DNA of 64,000 nt from Tetraselmis striata (GCA_006384855.1 VCJN01002757.1:43931-107930), one strand, 5' to 3'. Shown: positions 20,985 to 32,542, counted from the stretch's first letter. Notes: a model not told the origin generated them from the sequence alone. Made by a program: numbers and translations.

Positions 20985-22198
20985 CAGGGTTTGGCATAAG
21001 TGACCCCTGGGTCGCTTATGTCATAACATAGCGACTAAGTACTTATGACATAAGTACATAATTATTATGTTATGATATCCGGCATAAGCGGAATTATGCC
21101 ATATATATTATCACATAATTTGGATTAGTTATGCTCAGCATAGCATAATCATGCCATAAGTGAGGAAGTGGCCGAAATACACCGCCACCGCGACCTTTGT
21201 ATGTCAGCTCGTACTTGGGGAACAGCTTGGAACCGAGACAATCGGTCGTCTCAGCCATCGGCTCAGCCCACGTCTTGGCGTTCAGCTCCTCCACAGTCGC
21301 ACAGAAGGGCCCCTCTCTCGGAAACTTCGGGGGCAGTTGGTTGGTTTTCGAGCCAAAACACAAAATACAGCATATTGCCTCTCCAGCGAACGAGCCATCC
21401 ACACTCTCGAGGTCGTCAGCCTCCTGGGAAGAGTTGTCGACGAAGCAGCCCCAGCAAGGCGACTTCCTGCGGGTCGCGTGCGATCCCCAGGACGCCTTAA
21501 GATTCTTCTTCACCAGCTCAATGCGTGCGCGCGCGCGGCGAATGTCCTCAGCAGTTCGTGCGTCCGAAGCGCCGCGTTTAGGCTTACCGGAAGCCGGGAA
21601 GTTTGAAGAACCGTCGGCTGGTGGGGCGGTGGTGGTGGCAGCGGCCGCAGCGGGTGGTGCGGCGGCGGGTGTCTGCTCACCAGCGGCGGGTGAGGAGCCG
21701 CCATCGCCCGTACCGGAGCAAATCTCGCTGCGAAACGCAGTATGGCGCGACAGTACGGAGCTTCCATCGCATGTAGACATGGCGGATCCCGTCAGCGCTG
21801 CCTCGTCCTTGCCCGTTGGGGGTGTTGGTGTCGTCATGGCGGGCGCCAGTGCGCCTGCTGGCAAGGTGCTGGATAGCGATCCGCCGGGAAGATTGCCTCT
21901 GCGACGGTCTTCTGTGTGCCGGCATTACGAGTATATTATTTATAATTTTCGTACCACTATCGCCTCGTATACTAACACCTCGTACATAGGTACTGTATCT
22001 ATGAGCAGCACGCGGTCTGCGGGGGAGCCAACTGCGGGTTTTATCGGTACTTATGCCGGCGGGCACTTATGCCTGGGACTTGTGCCGATTTTCCGTGTGA
22101 CCACCTCATAAGCATAACCACATATGCCAAAAAAAACTTATGTCATAACAAAAGTTTCCCAGAATAACTTACTTCGGAATGCCCTATGCCCAACCCTG
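20985..22198 (-). mobile_element. Non-autonomous hAT-type DNA transposon, 1214 bp
   Basis: The ends read CAGGGTTTGGCATAAG (from 20985) and, on the opposite strand, CAGGGTTGGGCATAGG (ending 22198). A CAGGG terminus is typical of hAT elements. An 8-bp target-site duplication flanks it: GTTGCGAC (20977-20984) and GTAGCGAC (22199-22206), 7 of 8 identical. CATAAG/CTTATG motifs crowd both subterminal regions, as expected for transposase-binding sites. The interior carries one minus-strand frame but no full transposase. Confidence 0.85.
21094..21864 (-). CDS. Open frame inside hAT element, possible transposase N-terminal fragment
   Basis: This frame of 256 aa fills most of the hAT element. The N-terminal 110 residues are low-complexity (Ala, Pro, Thr rich). 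The middle is basic (DIRRARARIELVKKNLKASW). Two Cys pairs follow, SPCWGCFVD and AICCILCFGSK, which might belong to a zinc finger. hAT transposases often start with a BED zinc finger, but I cannot match the full pattern and the catalytic and dimerisation regions are absent. It may be a captured host fragment or a truncated transposase. There are no introns. Confidence 0.45.
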   Translation of the reverse strand: MPAGALAPAMTTPTPPTGKDEAALTGSAMSTCDGSSVLSRHTAFRSEICSGTGDGGSSPAAGEQTPAAAPPAAAAATTTAPPADGSSNFPASGKPKRGASDARTAEDIRRARARIELVKKNLKASWGSHATRRKSPCWGCFVDNSSQEADDLESVDGSFAGEAICCILCFGSKTNQLPPKFPREGPFCATVEELNAKTWAEPMAETTDCLGSKLFPKYELTYKGRGGGVFRPLPHLWHDYAMLSITNPNYVIIYMA

Positions 22199-22206
22199 GT
22201 AGCGAC

Positions 22207-23002
22207 TACCGCCGGTGTTTATCGGTACCGGTGTGAATTGCAAAACAGGCAGTAACAAATCCACCTATCGGTACCGGTACGACGAGTACCCGTACCAGGG
22301 TTCTTCTGGCCGTGCTGGACGACTCGTAGGGCTGCTGGTCTGCTGTAGTCAGGATTACTGTACGGGTACCGGTACTAGTAGCGACTACCTGCAGTCACGT
22401 TTCAAGTCACGTTTTCCGCTCGGGCGGTACGGCTGCCATCACCTGGCGGGTGGCGCTCCCCAGCGACGACGGCGGGTCCGGGCATAGCCGGTACTGTTTT
22501 CTATATGCCGGTATCAGTACTTTGTTCTCCCTCCGGCGTTCGTCGTTGGTGCTCTCATCACTCGCTCAGTGGCACTAGCTACTCAGCGGCACCAACGGCA
22601 TTCTTTCCAGGGGCTGCTGCCGCCTGACAGTGAGGTACTCGGGGACTAATTAGTCTGCATAGGCTGCGGCGGGGTGTGCCGCGCAAGCGAGCGTGCGCGG
22701 GGCGTTGTCAGTATTGCGCAGCATCGATACATGCGACTGCTGTTTCAGTAGCAGGTGGTGCGCAGTCGATCCACCGCGCCGGTTGAAATGACTAAGATCT
22801 GGCCAATGCCCGGGACACTAGCATGGGCGCAAATGTTCAAATCACCGGACCAAATGCTGTTGATAAATGCTACGCCTGCTGGGACCGGATATTCCTGGGG
22901 AGATATTACGAAATTCAATCCACGAAATTCAATCCATGAATTTTATTCGTTGCCCGTTGATGCCGAACGTCGCAGGACAGCTACACGTAAGGCGGGCTAG
23001 CC
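22207..23002. other. Intergenic upstream of the quinone oxidoreductase
   Basis: Contains several GGTACCGGTAC/AGTACC-type words and GTAGCGACTAC copies at 22199-22209 and 22378-22388. The last ~300 bp precede the start codon and presumably hold the promoter. I see no clear TATA box and no gene. Confidence 0.4.
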
Positions 23003-25469
23003 ATGGGCACCGTTCGGGCGGCGCTTTGCCGCCGCCTCGGCGATCCGGCGGGAGGTGCAAGCGCCGCGCCTGCTCTGGCGGTGGAGGACGTGGTGCGCAG
23101 GGAGCTGGCGGAGCGGGAGGTCCGCATCCGCGTGGCGGCCGCGGGCGTCAACTTCGCTGACGTGTTGCAGCTCCAGGGCAAATACCAGGAGAAGCCTAGC
23201 CTGCCGTTTGTGCCGGGCAGCGAGGTAAGCCCCCCGCTGTCGGCCCCAGCCCAGTTAGCTGAAAAAATCACGGTGATGGTGGTATAGTGGGTCCAACACA
23301 GTGATCAGACTCGGGCTTCGCCTCAGGTATCAGTCGCATGCGCCTGGCAGGGACACGCCCTAGGAATAGAGCGATGGTGCACGACGAGTCGTACCTCGCT
23401 CGTACGGTCGCCTGTACGACAGAGCTGGCAAGGGACCTGTGGCCGCCTCGTCACGCGCGAAATATCTCTAGAATCATGCTCGTGTTGATTACTCTGTGCA
23501 GTCACGTTGCAGCATCTTCCGCCAAGGTCACTTGCAGTTCTTTTAACCCCCTGCCTTCCTCTTCCACCGCTCCTCCCGTCTTCCCGCTTGGGCGCACAGC
23601 CTGTAGCGCTACTCGTACCACCCATGCTGTCGGCTCTCGTATATAAATATTGTAGCGACTAAATGTCCTCGTCTTTTGTAGCTTCGCGCTCTCAGCTGCA
23701 ATGGACAAGTCGTGGCAGGAAGTAGGCGCCAATTGTTAGCTGCACAACACTACTGTTTTTCTCTTTGTGCCTGCTTCAGGCTGCAGCTAGCGCGCGTAAT
23801 AACCTGTGTCAGCCTTCGGTACTAAAAGTGTTACTAGAGGTACAGATAGCCAGACTGTGGGTATTCATGGTAAATCGTCGAAATTAACTTACATATCAAT
23901 AATGCTATCCGCACCACTTTTGAAATCCTTGCCCAGAATTGTGGTTGGCCTCCGCCCTCAGCTTACAGCTCTGCTTATGTACGCATACAGCTGTCCGGCG
24001 AAGTGATCGAGGTGGGCCCCGGCGTGGCGTCTCTACGCCCCGGCGACGCCGTGGTCGCGGTGGTGAGCACCGGTGCCTTTGCCGCGGAGGCAGTCGCACC
24101 CGAGGTCGCCTGCTGGGCGCTGCCGCCAGGCGTTGATGTTGCAGCCGCGGCGGGGCTGCCCATTGCATTTGGCACCGCGCACGTGGCGCTGGCGCTGCGG
24201 GCGGGGCTGCGGCCCGGGCAGGTGGTGCTCGTGCTGGGGGCCGCGGGCGGCGTGGGCCTTGCCGCGGTGGCCCTGACAAAGCTCATGGGTGGCACTGTGG
24301 TCGCTGTGGCTGCGGGGGCGGCCAAGGGCGCCGCGGTGCGTGCTGCCGGCGCGGATTTCTGGGTGGACAGCGCCGACCCAAAGCTGGACCTGCGCAGCGC
24401 CGTGAAGGCCGTGGTGCCGAGCGGCGTGGACATTCTGTTTGACACCGTCGGCGGCCGCGCGTTCTCCGCCGGCATAAGGTTGTCCCCTTCTCTGCCTGGA
24501 CGTACCTGCGCATTCTCGGACTTAACACACTACCGTTTGCCCGTGTCCTTGTCTATGCCCCCGTCATGCCCTGAAGATTGTGTCCCGGGACACTGTGAGA
24601 CAGGTGCATGAAGTGGGGCGGCGAGGTGCTAGTGATCGGCTTTGCCAGCGGCGAGATCCCGCGCATCGCGACCAATGTGGTGCTGGTCAAGAACCTCACG
24701 CTGCACGGCGTGTACTGGGGCATGTACCTCCGCAACAGCCCTTCCGTGCTGCGCGACAGCATGCAGCAGCTGCTGGCATGGGCGGCGGAGGGGCGGCTGG
24801 CGCCGCGTGTGTGCGCGCGCTTCCCACTAGAGCAGGTGCAGCAGGCCCTCGGCGTTCTCTTCAGCCGAAAGGCCATCGGCAAGGTGCTCCCCCCTTTTTC
24901 ACCGACAGGATGAAGAAACTGCGTGATTTGACGCAATACTATTAACAAAGCAGTAGGTTCAAGCGGTACAGATCCATTGAATCCATAGCTTAATTGTGAC
25001 CATCGAGTGGAAAACACCTGTCAGTCTGAGCCCGAAGCTGCTCACCTATCACCGAACTATCACAATCACAACCACTATGATTATCACTGGAGTACCATTT
25101 CTGATTGTCGGCCTTCGGACTTGAATGAACGAGAGAGGCACAGAGAGTTGATATGTGACAGAACCGTAGAATGATGGCACAGCACACCACCGATATGTGA
25201 AATGTTGACATTAGATTTTGCACGGGTTCTTGTATAAAATGTTGCATGTTCAGATAGATGTAAAGCCGTCCTGTTGATACCAATACCGAGTATGATATTG
25301 CCACTGATATTCTTAAGGTCTTCATTAAATGCCACAATATTGTCAGAATGAGTTCAATATGCTTTGTTCCTGGCTCCTCCCACCAGCGGTTGCTCACCCC
25401 CCACTGTTCTCCTCTCCCCTACAGGTCCTCCTGCTGCCCGAGGCGCCGGGCCCCGGAGCGCGTCTATGA
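23003..25469 (+). CDS. NADPH:quinone oxidoreductase-like MDR protein
   Basis: Probable soluble oxidoreductase of the zinc-free quinone-oxidoreductase branch of the MDR superfamily, reducing quinones or enals with NADPH. Four exons: 23003-23224, 23991-24478, 24604-24883, 25425-25469, total 344 aa with matching phases. The catalytic half has AAGVNFADVLQLQGKY and PFVPGSE/LSGEVIEVGPGV. The Rossmann half has VLVLGAAGGVGLAAVALTK (nucleotide-binding AxxGxxG), then GVDILFDTVGGRAF and GGEVLVIGFASGEIPRI. The end is SRKAIGK/VLLLPEAPG. The last exon is only 15 codons. Without it the frame would run to a stop at 24911, with a C-terminus atypical for the family. Zinc ligands are absent, as expected. A TGTAA poly(A)-type signal lies at about 25884. 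Confidence 0.92.
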
Positions 25470-26685
25470 AATCCCGCGCCCAGCGCCGTTGCACCAGTCC
25501 ACCTGCGTGCTGCAGCCTGGTTCCAGGTCTTTTTTTCTAGATGCCAGGGGCTGCAGAGCCCGCCAAGTAGCTATGGCTGCGTCGCCACGAGGCAGCGGTT
25601 GCATATTTTCGGACTGCGACAACAAGCATTTTTTGAGCCATTTTTGAAATGGCCTTGGAGGTCCCAGGAACGGACCCAACGGTAGGGGAGAGATGAAGCG
25701 ATGCTTCTTAGCCAATCACTGGTATTTGATGCAGCGGTAGAATAAGAGCAACCGGGGCATGTCCTAGTGTCACGGCAGCTCCTGGGAGACGCGCATGGCC
25801 CCGGATGGATGGACATCACCTGTGTTTGGATGTCAATGAGGCTAGGTCATGTTGCGTGAGAGGCGCCTGCAGAGATTGGAAAATGTAATACCAACTGGGC
25901 CACGTTCCGGCATTGTGTGAGTCTGTCATGCCCCACCATTGGGGTCAGCAAAAGGGGATGGCATCAGTGCTGAACACTTGGCGATTTTAGCATGGAAATC
26001 CAATTGTCCCATTAATCGTATACGAAGTTCAATGGATGTCAATAATCCTGCATGAAGGAGGCATCATGGTGGATTCCAGACATAGTTTCAATGTGTAGCT
26101 GCTACTCTTCAGTTGAGAAATGCTGCATCGGACAATTCCATACAAATGTCCAGGCGTTGGTTCCTACACAAACTGACAGCGCTGGATGCTCAAATGTGAT
26201 ATGTTTTGGCTGTGACGGAATGAATCATTATCAATTAATGTCACGTACTTGTAAGCACATTTTGGATCCGTGGATACTTTGTTTTTGACCCCCTTCCCTT
26301 CCACGCTCCGGCGAAGAGTGAAAACCTATTTAAGTTGACAGAGTCTATCAGAATACGCCCCGGAATTCTTGCGCGGTATGGCGAATCGGCAGATTTGTTC
26401 GAACCCTCGCGGCATTAAAAATGGCATGGGCAATTGAAGGGATCTCTTCAATGACTATATGCGCACTCCGGCAGAATAGTAGACTGCATTTATCAACCGT
26501 CCACCCGGCGGCCCTCTGACCATTTCTTGACAGCACAATGATTTACAAATGGACGAATTTTCCAGCGACTACTAATTGTCCCAAAGACATACTGGAGGGG
26601 TCGTTGCAGCCTCCGCTTGGCAAAGCATACCATGCTTAGCCTTGCGCAGCTCGTGTCCCTTGCCCTGGTCGGAGTGCCACTTTCC
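25470..26685. other. Intergenic, 3' flanks of two convergent genes
   Basis: Holds the likely 3' UTR of the oxidoreductase (TGTAA near 25884) and of the glycosyltransferase-like gene (TGTAA on the minus strand at 26547-26543). No other gene is seen. Confidence 0.5.
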
Positions 26686-27996
26686 CTACAACTCCCCTGA
26701 CTTCTCGCTGGCGCATATTCCCAGGTTGCGACACAGCGAAAAGTAAGCCCTCGGCGGATCCAGATGCTCCCGCGCAAACTTTAACACCTTATCCCGGATC
26801 TCTGGGCTTTCGACACGCGCCATAAAGGTTGCCAAGTCTCTGTTCAGATCGGTCTTCTCGTCCCGTTTCCTGTTGTTCGTCATCTTGACGAATGACTGTT
26901 TGCGCAAGGCCACTGGCAGGTGGCTCTGCCGGCTCACGAAGACCGGCATCCCGTTGATGATTGACTCGTCTACAGCGCGCGGGTTCGCATCTTTCCGCGC
27001 GAAGTGGATGAGTCCCTTGGCGGAGCAGGAGTGGCGCGCCACCACCTCTTGAGTCTGCGGACGCTTGTGGATGACGACCTTGATGCCCCGCCGTTTAGCT
27101 ATCTTTTCGACGAGAGACGGCTGCGAGTCAGGCTTGCTGCTAGCATGCACGGAGGAGTAGAAGTGCACGGTGTATCCGCGAATAAGACTGGGGTCCACGT
27201 TCTCGATGAAGTCGAGTTGTCCTTTCCACCCGTGCCACCTAGCGATGTACAGCAAATCGTTCTTCCTCGGTTGCTCTCTGCACCAGTCGGTCCACTGCTC
27301 CAACGCCTCGCGCTCGACCGGCTTCACCCACGCGCCGTCACGCATGACTCGAAAGTCGGGAAAGACCCGCGGAAAGACTTTGTTTCGGTCTATCTCTTCG
27401 TGCCTGATGATGGGAAAGTGCCAGACTGTCGTGGCGCCTTTGCTGATCCACGGCTTAGAGAGGGCGTCTTGGATATCTGGGTAACCCTCCGGGCGGCCTG
27501 GCTTGCGCTGTTGCCTATCCCCGCTGCCGACTATGATGAGGAAGCGCGCAATGTGATGTTGCCTCTTGCTCACCCATTCGTCGCAGTCGAAGAAATTGTG
27601 CTGCTCCTTCCAACTGCCGGTGCGGCACAGCCGGCAGCGACCAGGTCGCCCGTCAAGGGGCTTAACGTCGGTGACGAGCAATGGCCGTTCGGGGCCCAGC
27701 GCGCGAGCCAGGTATATTGGCATCCAGCCGCGCCAGTCCATGGAGCTGGCGTCACAAAATCCGTCGAACGCCTTGCCTACTCCGGTCGTGGCTAGGACCA
27801 CGAAGTCGCTGGCCGCTGCCTGGGCAGTGAGTGGCACCGGTCCCAGGATGGCTCCTGGCTGGGACCTCTTCGCCATGACGCCCCGGTGGCTTGTGTCGGA
27901 AGTCAGGAATATCAGCAAGAATAAAAGAATAACTGGCGGTGGAATTGATGTCGGCATCCGCCGCCCGGCAGGCATCACGTGTTTGCCGCTGGCCAT
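26686..27996 (-). CDS. Putative membrane-anchored GT-B glycosyltransferase
   Basis: Single uninterrupted frame of 436 aa. The N-terminus has one hydrophobic stretch, PPPVILLFLLIFLTS (residues ~19-33), fitting a signal anchor of a Golgi or ER enzyme. The body is charged and globular. The C-terminal half contains LLYIARWHGWKGQLDFIE and later SAKGLIHFARKDANPRAVDE followed by INGMPVFVS. That layout resembles the sugar-nucleotide half of GT-B transferases (acidic residues beside a small-residue NG(M)PV turn). I cannot assign a CAZy family or substrate. It stands out as intronless among intron-rich neighbours, which could mean retroposition, transfer or chance. A TGTAA signal lies ~140 bp past the stop. 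Confidence 0.72.
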   Translation of the reverse strand: MASGKHVMPAGRRMPTSIPPPVILLFLLIFLTSDTSHRGVMAKRSQPGAILGPVPLTAQAAASDFVVLATTGVGKAFDGFCDASSMDWRGWMPIYLARALGPERPLLVTDVKPLDGRPGRCRLCRTGSWKEQHNFFDCDEWVSKRQHHIARFLIIVGSGDRQQRKPGRPEGYPDIQDALSKPWISKGATTVWHFPIIRHEEIDRNKVFPRVFPDFRVMRDGAWVKPVEREALEQWTDWCREQPRKNDLLYIARWHGWKGQLDFIENVDPSLIRGYTVHFYSSVHASSKPDSQPSLVEKIAKRRGIKVVIHKRPQTQEVVARHSCSAKGLIHFARKDANPRAVDESIINGMPVFVSRQSHLPVALRKQSFVKMTNNRKRDEKTDLNRDLATFMARVESPEIRDKVLKFAREHLDPPRAYFSLCRNLGICASEKSGEL

Positions 27997-28755
27997 TCCG
28001 CCGAAGCCGTCTCTATCTTCTGGGATTGGTAGCTCGACGCGACCACTGCTGCTGATTCGCCTTTCTGGGCACAGCGAGTGGCTTGGTGACTGACTTGAGT
28101 CGGACCAGGTACAGGTATTGGTAGGTTATATTGAACGGTCGATGACGGAATGCGTCGATGCCGCCGCCAGCGGCGAAAGTAAATAGTCGCTACGCAAGCT
28201 GTGAGCGCTTGCACCACTTCATCCGAAGGAGGGCCATAAGGAGTCGATTGATATCATCGCTATTATACCTTATTATATTCGGATTATAATTCGGTTGTAC
28301 CACGGCTCCTCGGTACCCGTACGAGTATCTATTCCTTCTGCTATCTACACTAAATACTACAGCTGTACGAATCCCCATTTCCTCAAATGAATAATAATAT
28401 GTTGTTGCGACTGCATCATATTTTCATGTCACAGTGTTGTTTATGACTGTTATCGTACCGTGCTATCTTCGCGACTATACACATTTTAATATCATGTACA
28501 TTGTCGCGACCATATACATATGTTGTGATATTTATTATATATATTATTAATATTATTATCATGCATTATTATATCTATTATTAATCATCTATCGCGACCA
28601 CACCGTACAGCTGGTGTGATGTCGTAGTATGTGTGTAGTATGTGTCACGTTTATATATTTTGTAGTAATCCTGATGAAACATATGTAAAAAATATATGAA
28701 AATGAAAAAACCTTACTATTATTTTATTATTATTATCAGGATTATCAGCGATTTA
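27997..28755. other. AT-rich intergenic DNA
   Basis: Upstream of the glycosyltransferase-like gene. It becomes strongly AT-rich from about 28240, with recurring TCGCGAC(C/T)ATA words and TAGTCGCTAC at 28184-28193. No coding sequence is seen. Confidence 0.5.
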
Positions 28756-28845
28756 TTAATATCGCTCGATCAGCAGCGCGCCAACATTCACCTTAGAGGA
28801 CGACCCATTCACATTAAGCGTCGCAACGCACAGATGGGCCGGCAT
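28756..28845 (-). mobile_element. LINE endonuclease (APE) N-terminal fragment
   Basis: The minus strand encodes PAHLCVATLNVNG followed by KVNVGALLIE, then a stop. ATLNVNG is the hallmark first strand of the apurinic-type endonuclease of non-LTR retrotransposons. Only about 30 residues survive. Confidence 0.5.
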
Positions 28846-30769
28846 GGGAGGGAGGGAAGGACGAAGCGCCTCTGGTGGCCCGTAGCTGGATTTTCCTCTG
28901 GATTTCTGTTCGGATTTCTTGAATTTTGCAGTTGGCTCATGTAATTTACAAGGGAAGGGTAAGGGCGAGGGGTGGAGAGGAGTGGGGGGCGAGCGGCGTG
29001 GCGACCCCAGTACGAGCGGTGTTCCCGCAAGTACCACCCCCACCGGCCTACAAAACTTGTAAAACGCTCGCGGACATGCGCACCGTTCCTTGGGTATAAT
29101 ACACATCAAAGCGCACTTACTAGCCCATCGTGCTGCAACACATACATGATCGACGATCTCGCAGCTCCAAACGACAGGTAGTGCCGACGGGTCCCCCAAC
29201 AACACACACGACGCAAGGACGCTCCAGAGACCTAACCCCCGTCACTATGACGGATGCACCCGATTTAGTGACACCCGGTGTCGCGCGGCTGCCCGTATGG
29301 AGGTCAATCCTACCGGAGCTACGCTTCTGTTATGCCAGGCGGGAAAACTCATCGGTAATGCTGTAGTGTCCAGGCAAACATTCCATGTCGCGAGGTATAT
29401 GTGGTACGGATCCCAGAGTCGCCGGCTTGACAGGGCCAACAGCACGAGGACGGATAACGCTCGGTTACGGACTAGTTTTTACGCGATGCGGGTAAGGCCT
29501 ATATATCCGGGCTAAGACCCCCCGGATTGACCACAGCGGACGGGCGGGCGGGCTAAGCAATCTTGCCGGCGGAGCGGGGCCGGGATGCACCAGGAGATAT
29601 ATCCCGACCTCGTGGCTTTTCGGTCCTGTCCCGGCATGACATGTTGGACCTTGCCTGTCCCGGGGGGGGGGGGGGGGGGGGGGGGGGAGTAGGGAGGGGC
29701 TTGACACGCATGAAATTAGTCGGTTAGCCTCCTAACCGCGCGACCGATCGTGTGATCCTCGCCGCCACCGCGACGACCGGTAGAACCCCCGAAGCTGCGC
29801 GGCTAGTCCCCACGGAGGGCCGTTTGAGTTGACGACCTGCTGGCTGGCCGGCGCTGGGGGCTGGCGACGGCTTGCGGGTTGGCGGGTTGGCAGGCTGGCA
29901 GGCGGTAGACTCATTTGAGGGGGCGGTGTCGCGGGTACTGAAGGGCATAAAGGCGCTTAATACAGGGAAAAAGCGACTGAGAAGTGAGAAGTCGCTGCTA
30001 CTTAACACGACGCTCCAGACTTTCTAAGGGTTCCCGAAGTTTCTAGAGCGGCGGCGGCCGGCAACTGTGCCAGCTGACCGTTCACAGCTCCCAACCTCAC
30101 CGGTGCCGAATTTCCAGCACTACTTAATTAGGTGGTGCCGGAGGTGTCTTCGCGATCGTCTATTGATGTAGCGCTTCTCGCACAACAACAACCGCACAAC
30201 GCACATCGGTGTGAGGGGGCGTCTATCGACTTGACTTCCTGCCCGTATCAGCACGAAGTTGCCCGCGCGGCATTCGCTTGCTCGGCTCAGTATGCCCGGC
30301 AACGATGACGAAAAAGGCAAGGAGACTGAGGCGAGCGCCGATGACAGGAAGTACGGCCTCGGAAGAAACAGAGAAACAGAGCTGACTTCCGAGCCGCCAT
30401 CATGAGTGTAAGTTGCCAGCCTCCCCTGCCCTTTACCCCCACCCTTATATATGCATGCGTGTTGAAGTGTCCCATGTAATAACATGCCCCATAATTTGCC
30501 GTCGCCCAACCGGTTGCTTGGAAATGCGGGATTCCAGAATAAAAGGCGGGAAGCCTTTATTTAGCACTACTACGATTATTGAACCATACATGGTGTACAA
30601 GAACTAGCACTACTTCAACTTTTGTTTGAACTGATAAATCTAGCATGTTCTTTTTGCCGTGTTTTCGAAAAGGGATCAAACTCTGAGCCTACTCGCTCAC
30701 GGGATGACATTGTACATATTCAAGAAAATCCAATTCTTATTGTGTGTTGATATCAGAAAACGCGCAGCT
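28846..30769. other. Intergenic, no gene I can support
   Basis: Several short frames on both strands with no family match. A poly-G run of about 28 bases lies near 29660-29687. A minus-strand frame at 30008-29724 is Pro/Ser/Ala-rich and unrecognised. Confidence 0.4.
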
Positions 30770-31075
30770 CTAGCCCTCGGTGTGCAGCCGTACACATAGA
30801 ACGCATACACCCGTACGTGCTATATAAAAAATCGCGCCCTCGTGACATTGGGCAAATTTAAATTCATTCCTAACCGTGAACAATGACACGCGCCCGTCTG
30901 CCTTTTACGAGAGACAGTGCAACAAACGCCACATAGGGCTGCCGCCACACATGATGTCATGTTTACGTATGGCACATGGAAGGGACCGGCCGGAAACGAA
31001 GGCGAGGGCTGATAATGGTCCAATCTGCAATTGATGCTTGCCAAAGGGGGCAAGACTTTTGTGGCCAAATGTTAG
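30770..31075. repeat. ~290-bp direct repeat, left copy
   Basis: Shares with 32030-32315 the order GTGCAGCCGTACA, TCGTGACATTGGG, GAACAATGACACGC, AGGGCTGCCGCCAC and GGTCCAATCT. The copies are similar but diverged, lie in the same orientation and are about 1.25 kb apart. Confidence 0.85.
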
Positions 31076-32029
31076 CCATCTTTGAAGCACGATTTGGTCA
31101 TCTTTCCGGGTGCGTATGGGGGAGCTGTCACCATGGACATCTCTCATTTGGTATTCCGCGTGACGCCACTTGCTTGGATGTGCCATGTTCGGTCATTTCG
31201 TGAGGCCCCATACTGACCCAAAAGAAGGCAAAAACCTCTACAACGCCCTCTCGAAAGTCTTGCCATGTTCGTATGTGCCCATATCGCCACGCCAGCACCG
31301 GCGCCGCCGACCTCCGAGTGATATTGTGGCGCGGTGGTATGCTGATATAAGTAACATGGAATTTTCATCAATGGCTTGAGATGTGATAAGTGGCGGAAGG
31401 GGGCCTGCATGTTACGCTCGTGATTCCGCTCTGCGCTGGTTCGTATCCTGCCGGCCCCCTCGGTGGATATTTACCCGAGGCGGGTAGGGGTGGGGGGGGG
31501 CGGGGGGGGGGGGGGGGGGGGCGCTGATGCAAATATTTTTAGGTTCTCCCACCAACCCTAATACAGTGGCTTACTGCGCGCCGGTCGAAAAACAGAGCCC
31601 AAATCCAAGCATCGTGATACAGTACTTTTGTGCTCGCGTTTTGGCCCCCTCCCGCGCGACCCGCATCTCGATAAAAAAAACGATGTACTCGCCCAGCCGG
31701 GCGGATTTTTCCCGCGTAGGGGCCCGCTAGGCGCAGTAGCCCAATAGCAGAATCTGGGAGCGTATTGATGGCCAGCCCAACCACACGCCCTGACGATGCC
31801 CTCGTAGGTAACCAAATGGACCCACCCGCTGACTCGGGGGCTGCACCCCTGTGCAGTACGGGCTGAAGCCCGGCTCTACCAATGGCGCATTGAATGCGGA
31901 CAGAAGCCGTAGGTGGGATGGTTTGGCGGAGCAAGCCTTAATTGTAGTATTGGCCGTTTTGCGGGAAATGCTCACTTGCTTGCATGCCGACGGCGGGGAG
32001 AGCGCGCCTTTGTGAATGTGTTCCACGAC
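31076..32029. other. Segment between direct repeats, no gene
   Basis: About 950 bp with no intact frame of interest and a poly-G run near 31495-31520. If the flanking repeats were LTRs this would be the decayed interior, but no gag, pol or primer-binding site is visible. Confidence 0.4.
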
Positions 32030-32315
32030 GGTAGAGCTAGCTCTTGGCGTGCAGCCGTACATATATATAGAACGTGCTATATTAAAAATCGTCCCTCGTG
32101 ACATTGGGTTATCAAATTTATTACTAACCCTGAACAATGACACGCACACAGCTGGCTTTTACAACGAGAGCAAAGCAAACGCCACTTAGGGCTGCCGCCA
32201 CGCATAATGTCATGTTTACGTGTGGCACATGGAAAGGGCGCGGCCGGACACGAAGACGAGGGCTGACAATGGTCCAATCTACAATTGATGCCTGACAAGG
32301 GGGCAAGACTTTTGT
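32030..32315. repeat. ~290-bp direct repeat, right copy
   Basis: Partner of 30770-31075; see there. A poly-G run begins shortly after it, near 32379. Confidence 0.85.
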
Positions 32316-32510
32316 GGGCAGATGTATGTATCCGTATGTTTATCTCCGTAACCGTATCACTTGGGTGGGTGGCGGTTGGGGGGGGGGGGGGGGGGGGGAG
32401 GGCATAGTTATCGGGGCAGCAGCCATTTGGAAGAAAACCCGCTGGGTGGAAGAATTGGTAGTATACAATGCACTAATAGTCAAACCAGATGCAGATGCAA
32501 ACTCTGTTGT

Positions 32511-32542
32511 GCTTACTGTGTTGGAAGTACAACACAGTAAGC
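32511..32542. repeat. Perfect hairpin, 13-bp stem and 6-nt loop
   Basis: GCTTACTGTGTTG (32511-32523) and CAACACAGTAAGC (32530-32542) pair exactly around GAAGTA. There is no adjacent gene whose end it would mark. Confidence 0.9.

Noticed and set aside
26380-26420. tRNA-like T-loop word near TTGTTCGAACCCT
   Set aside because: No acceptor, D or anticodon stem can be folded around it.
30770-32315. LTR retrotransposon
   Set aside because: Direct repeats exist, but no primer-binding site, polypurine tract, coding remnant or target duplication could be seen.
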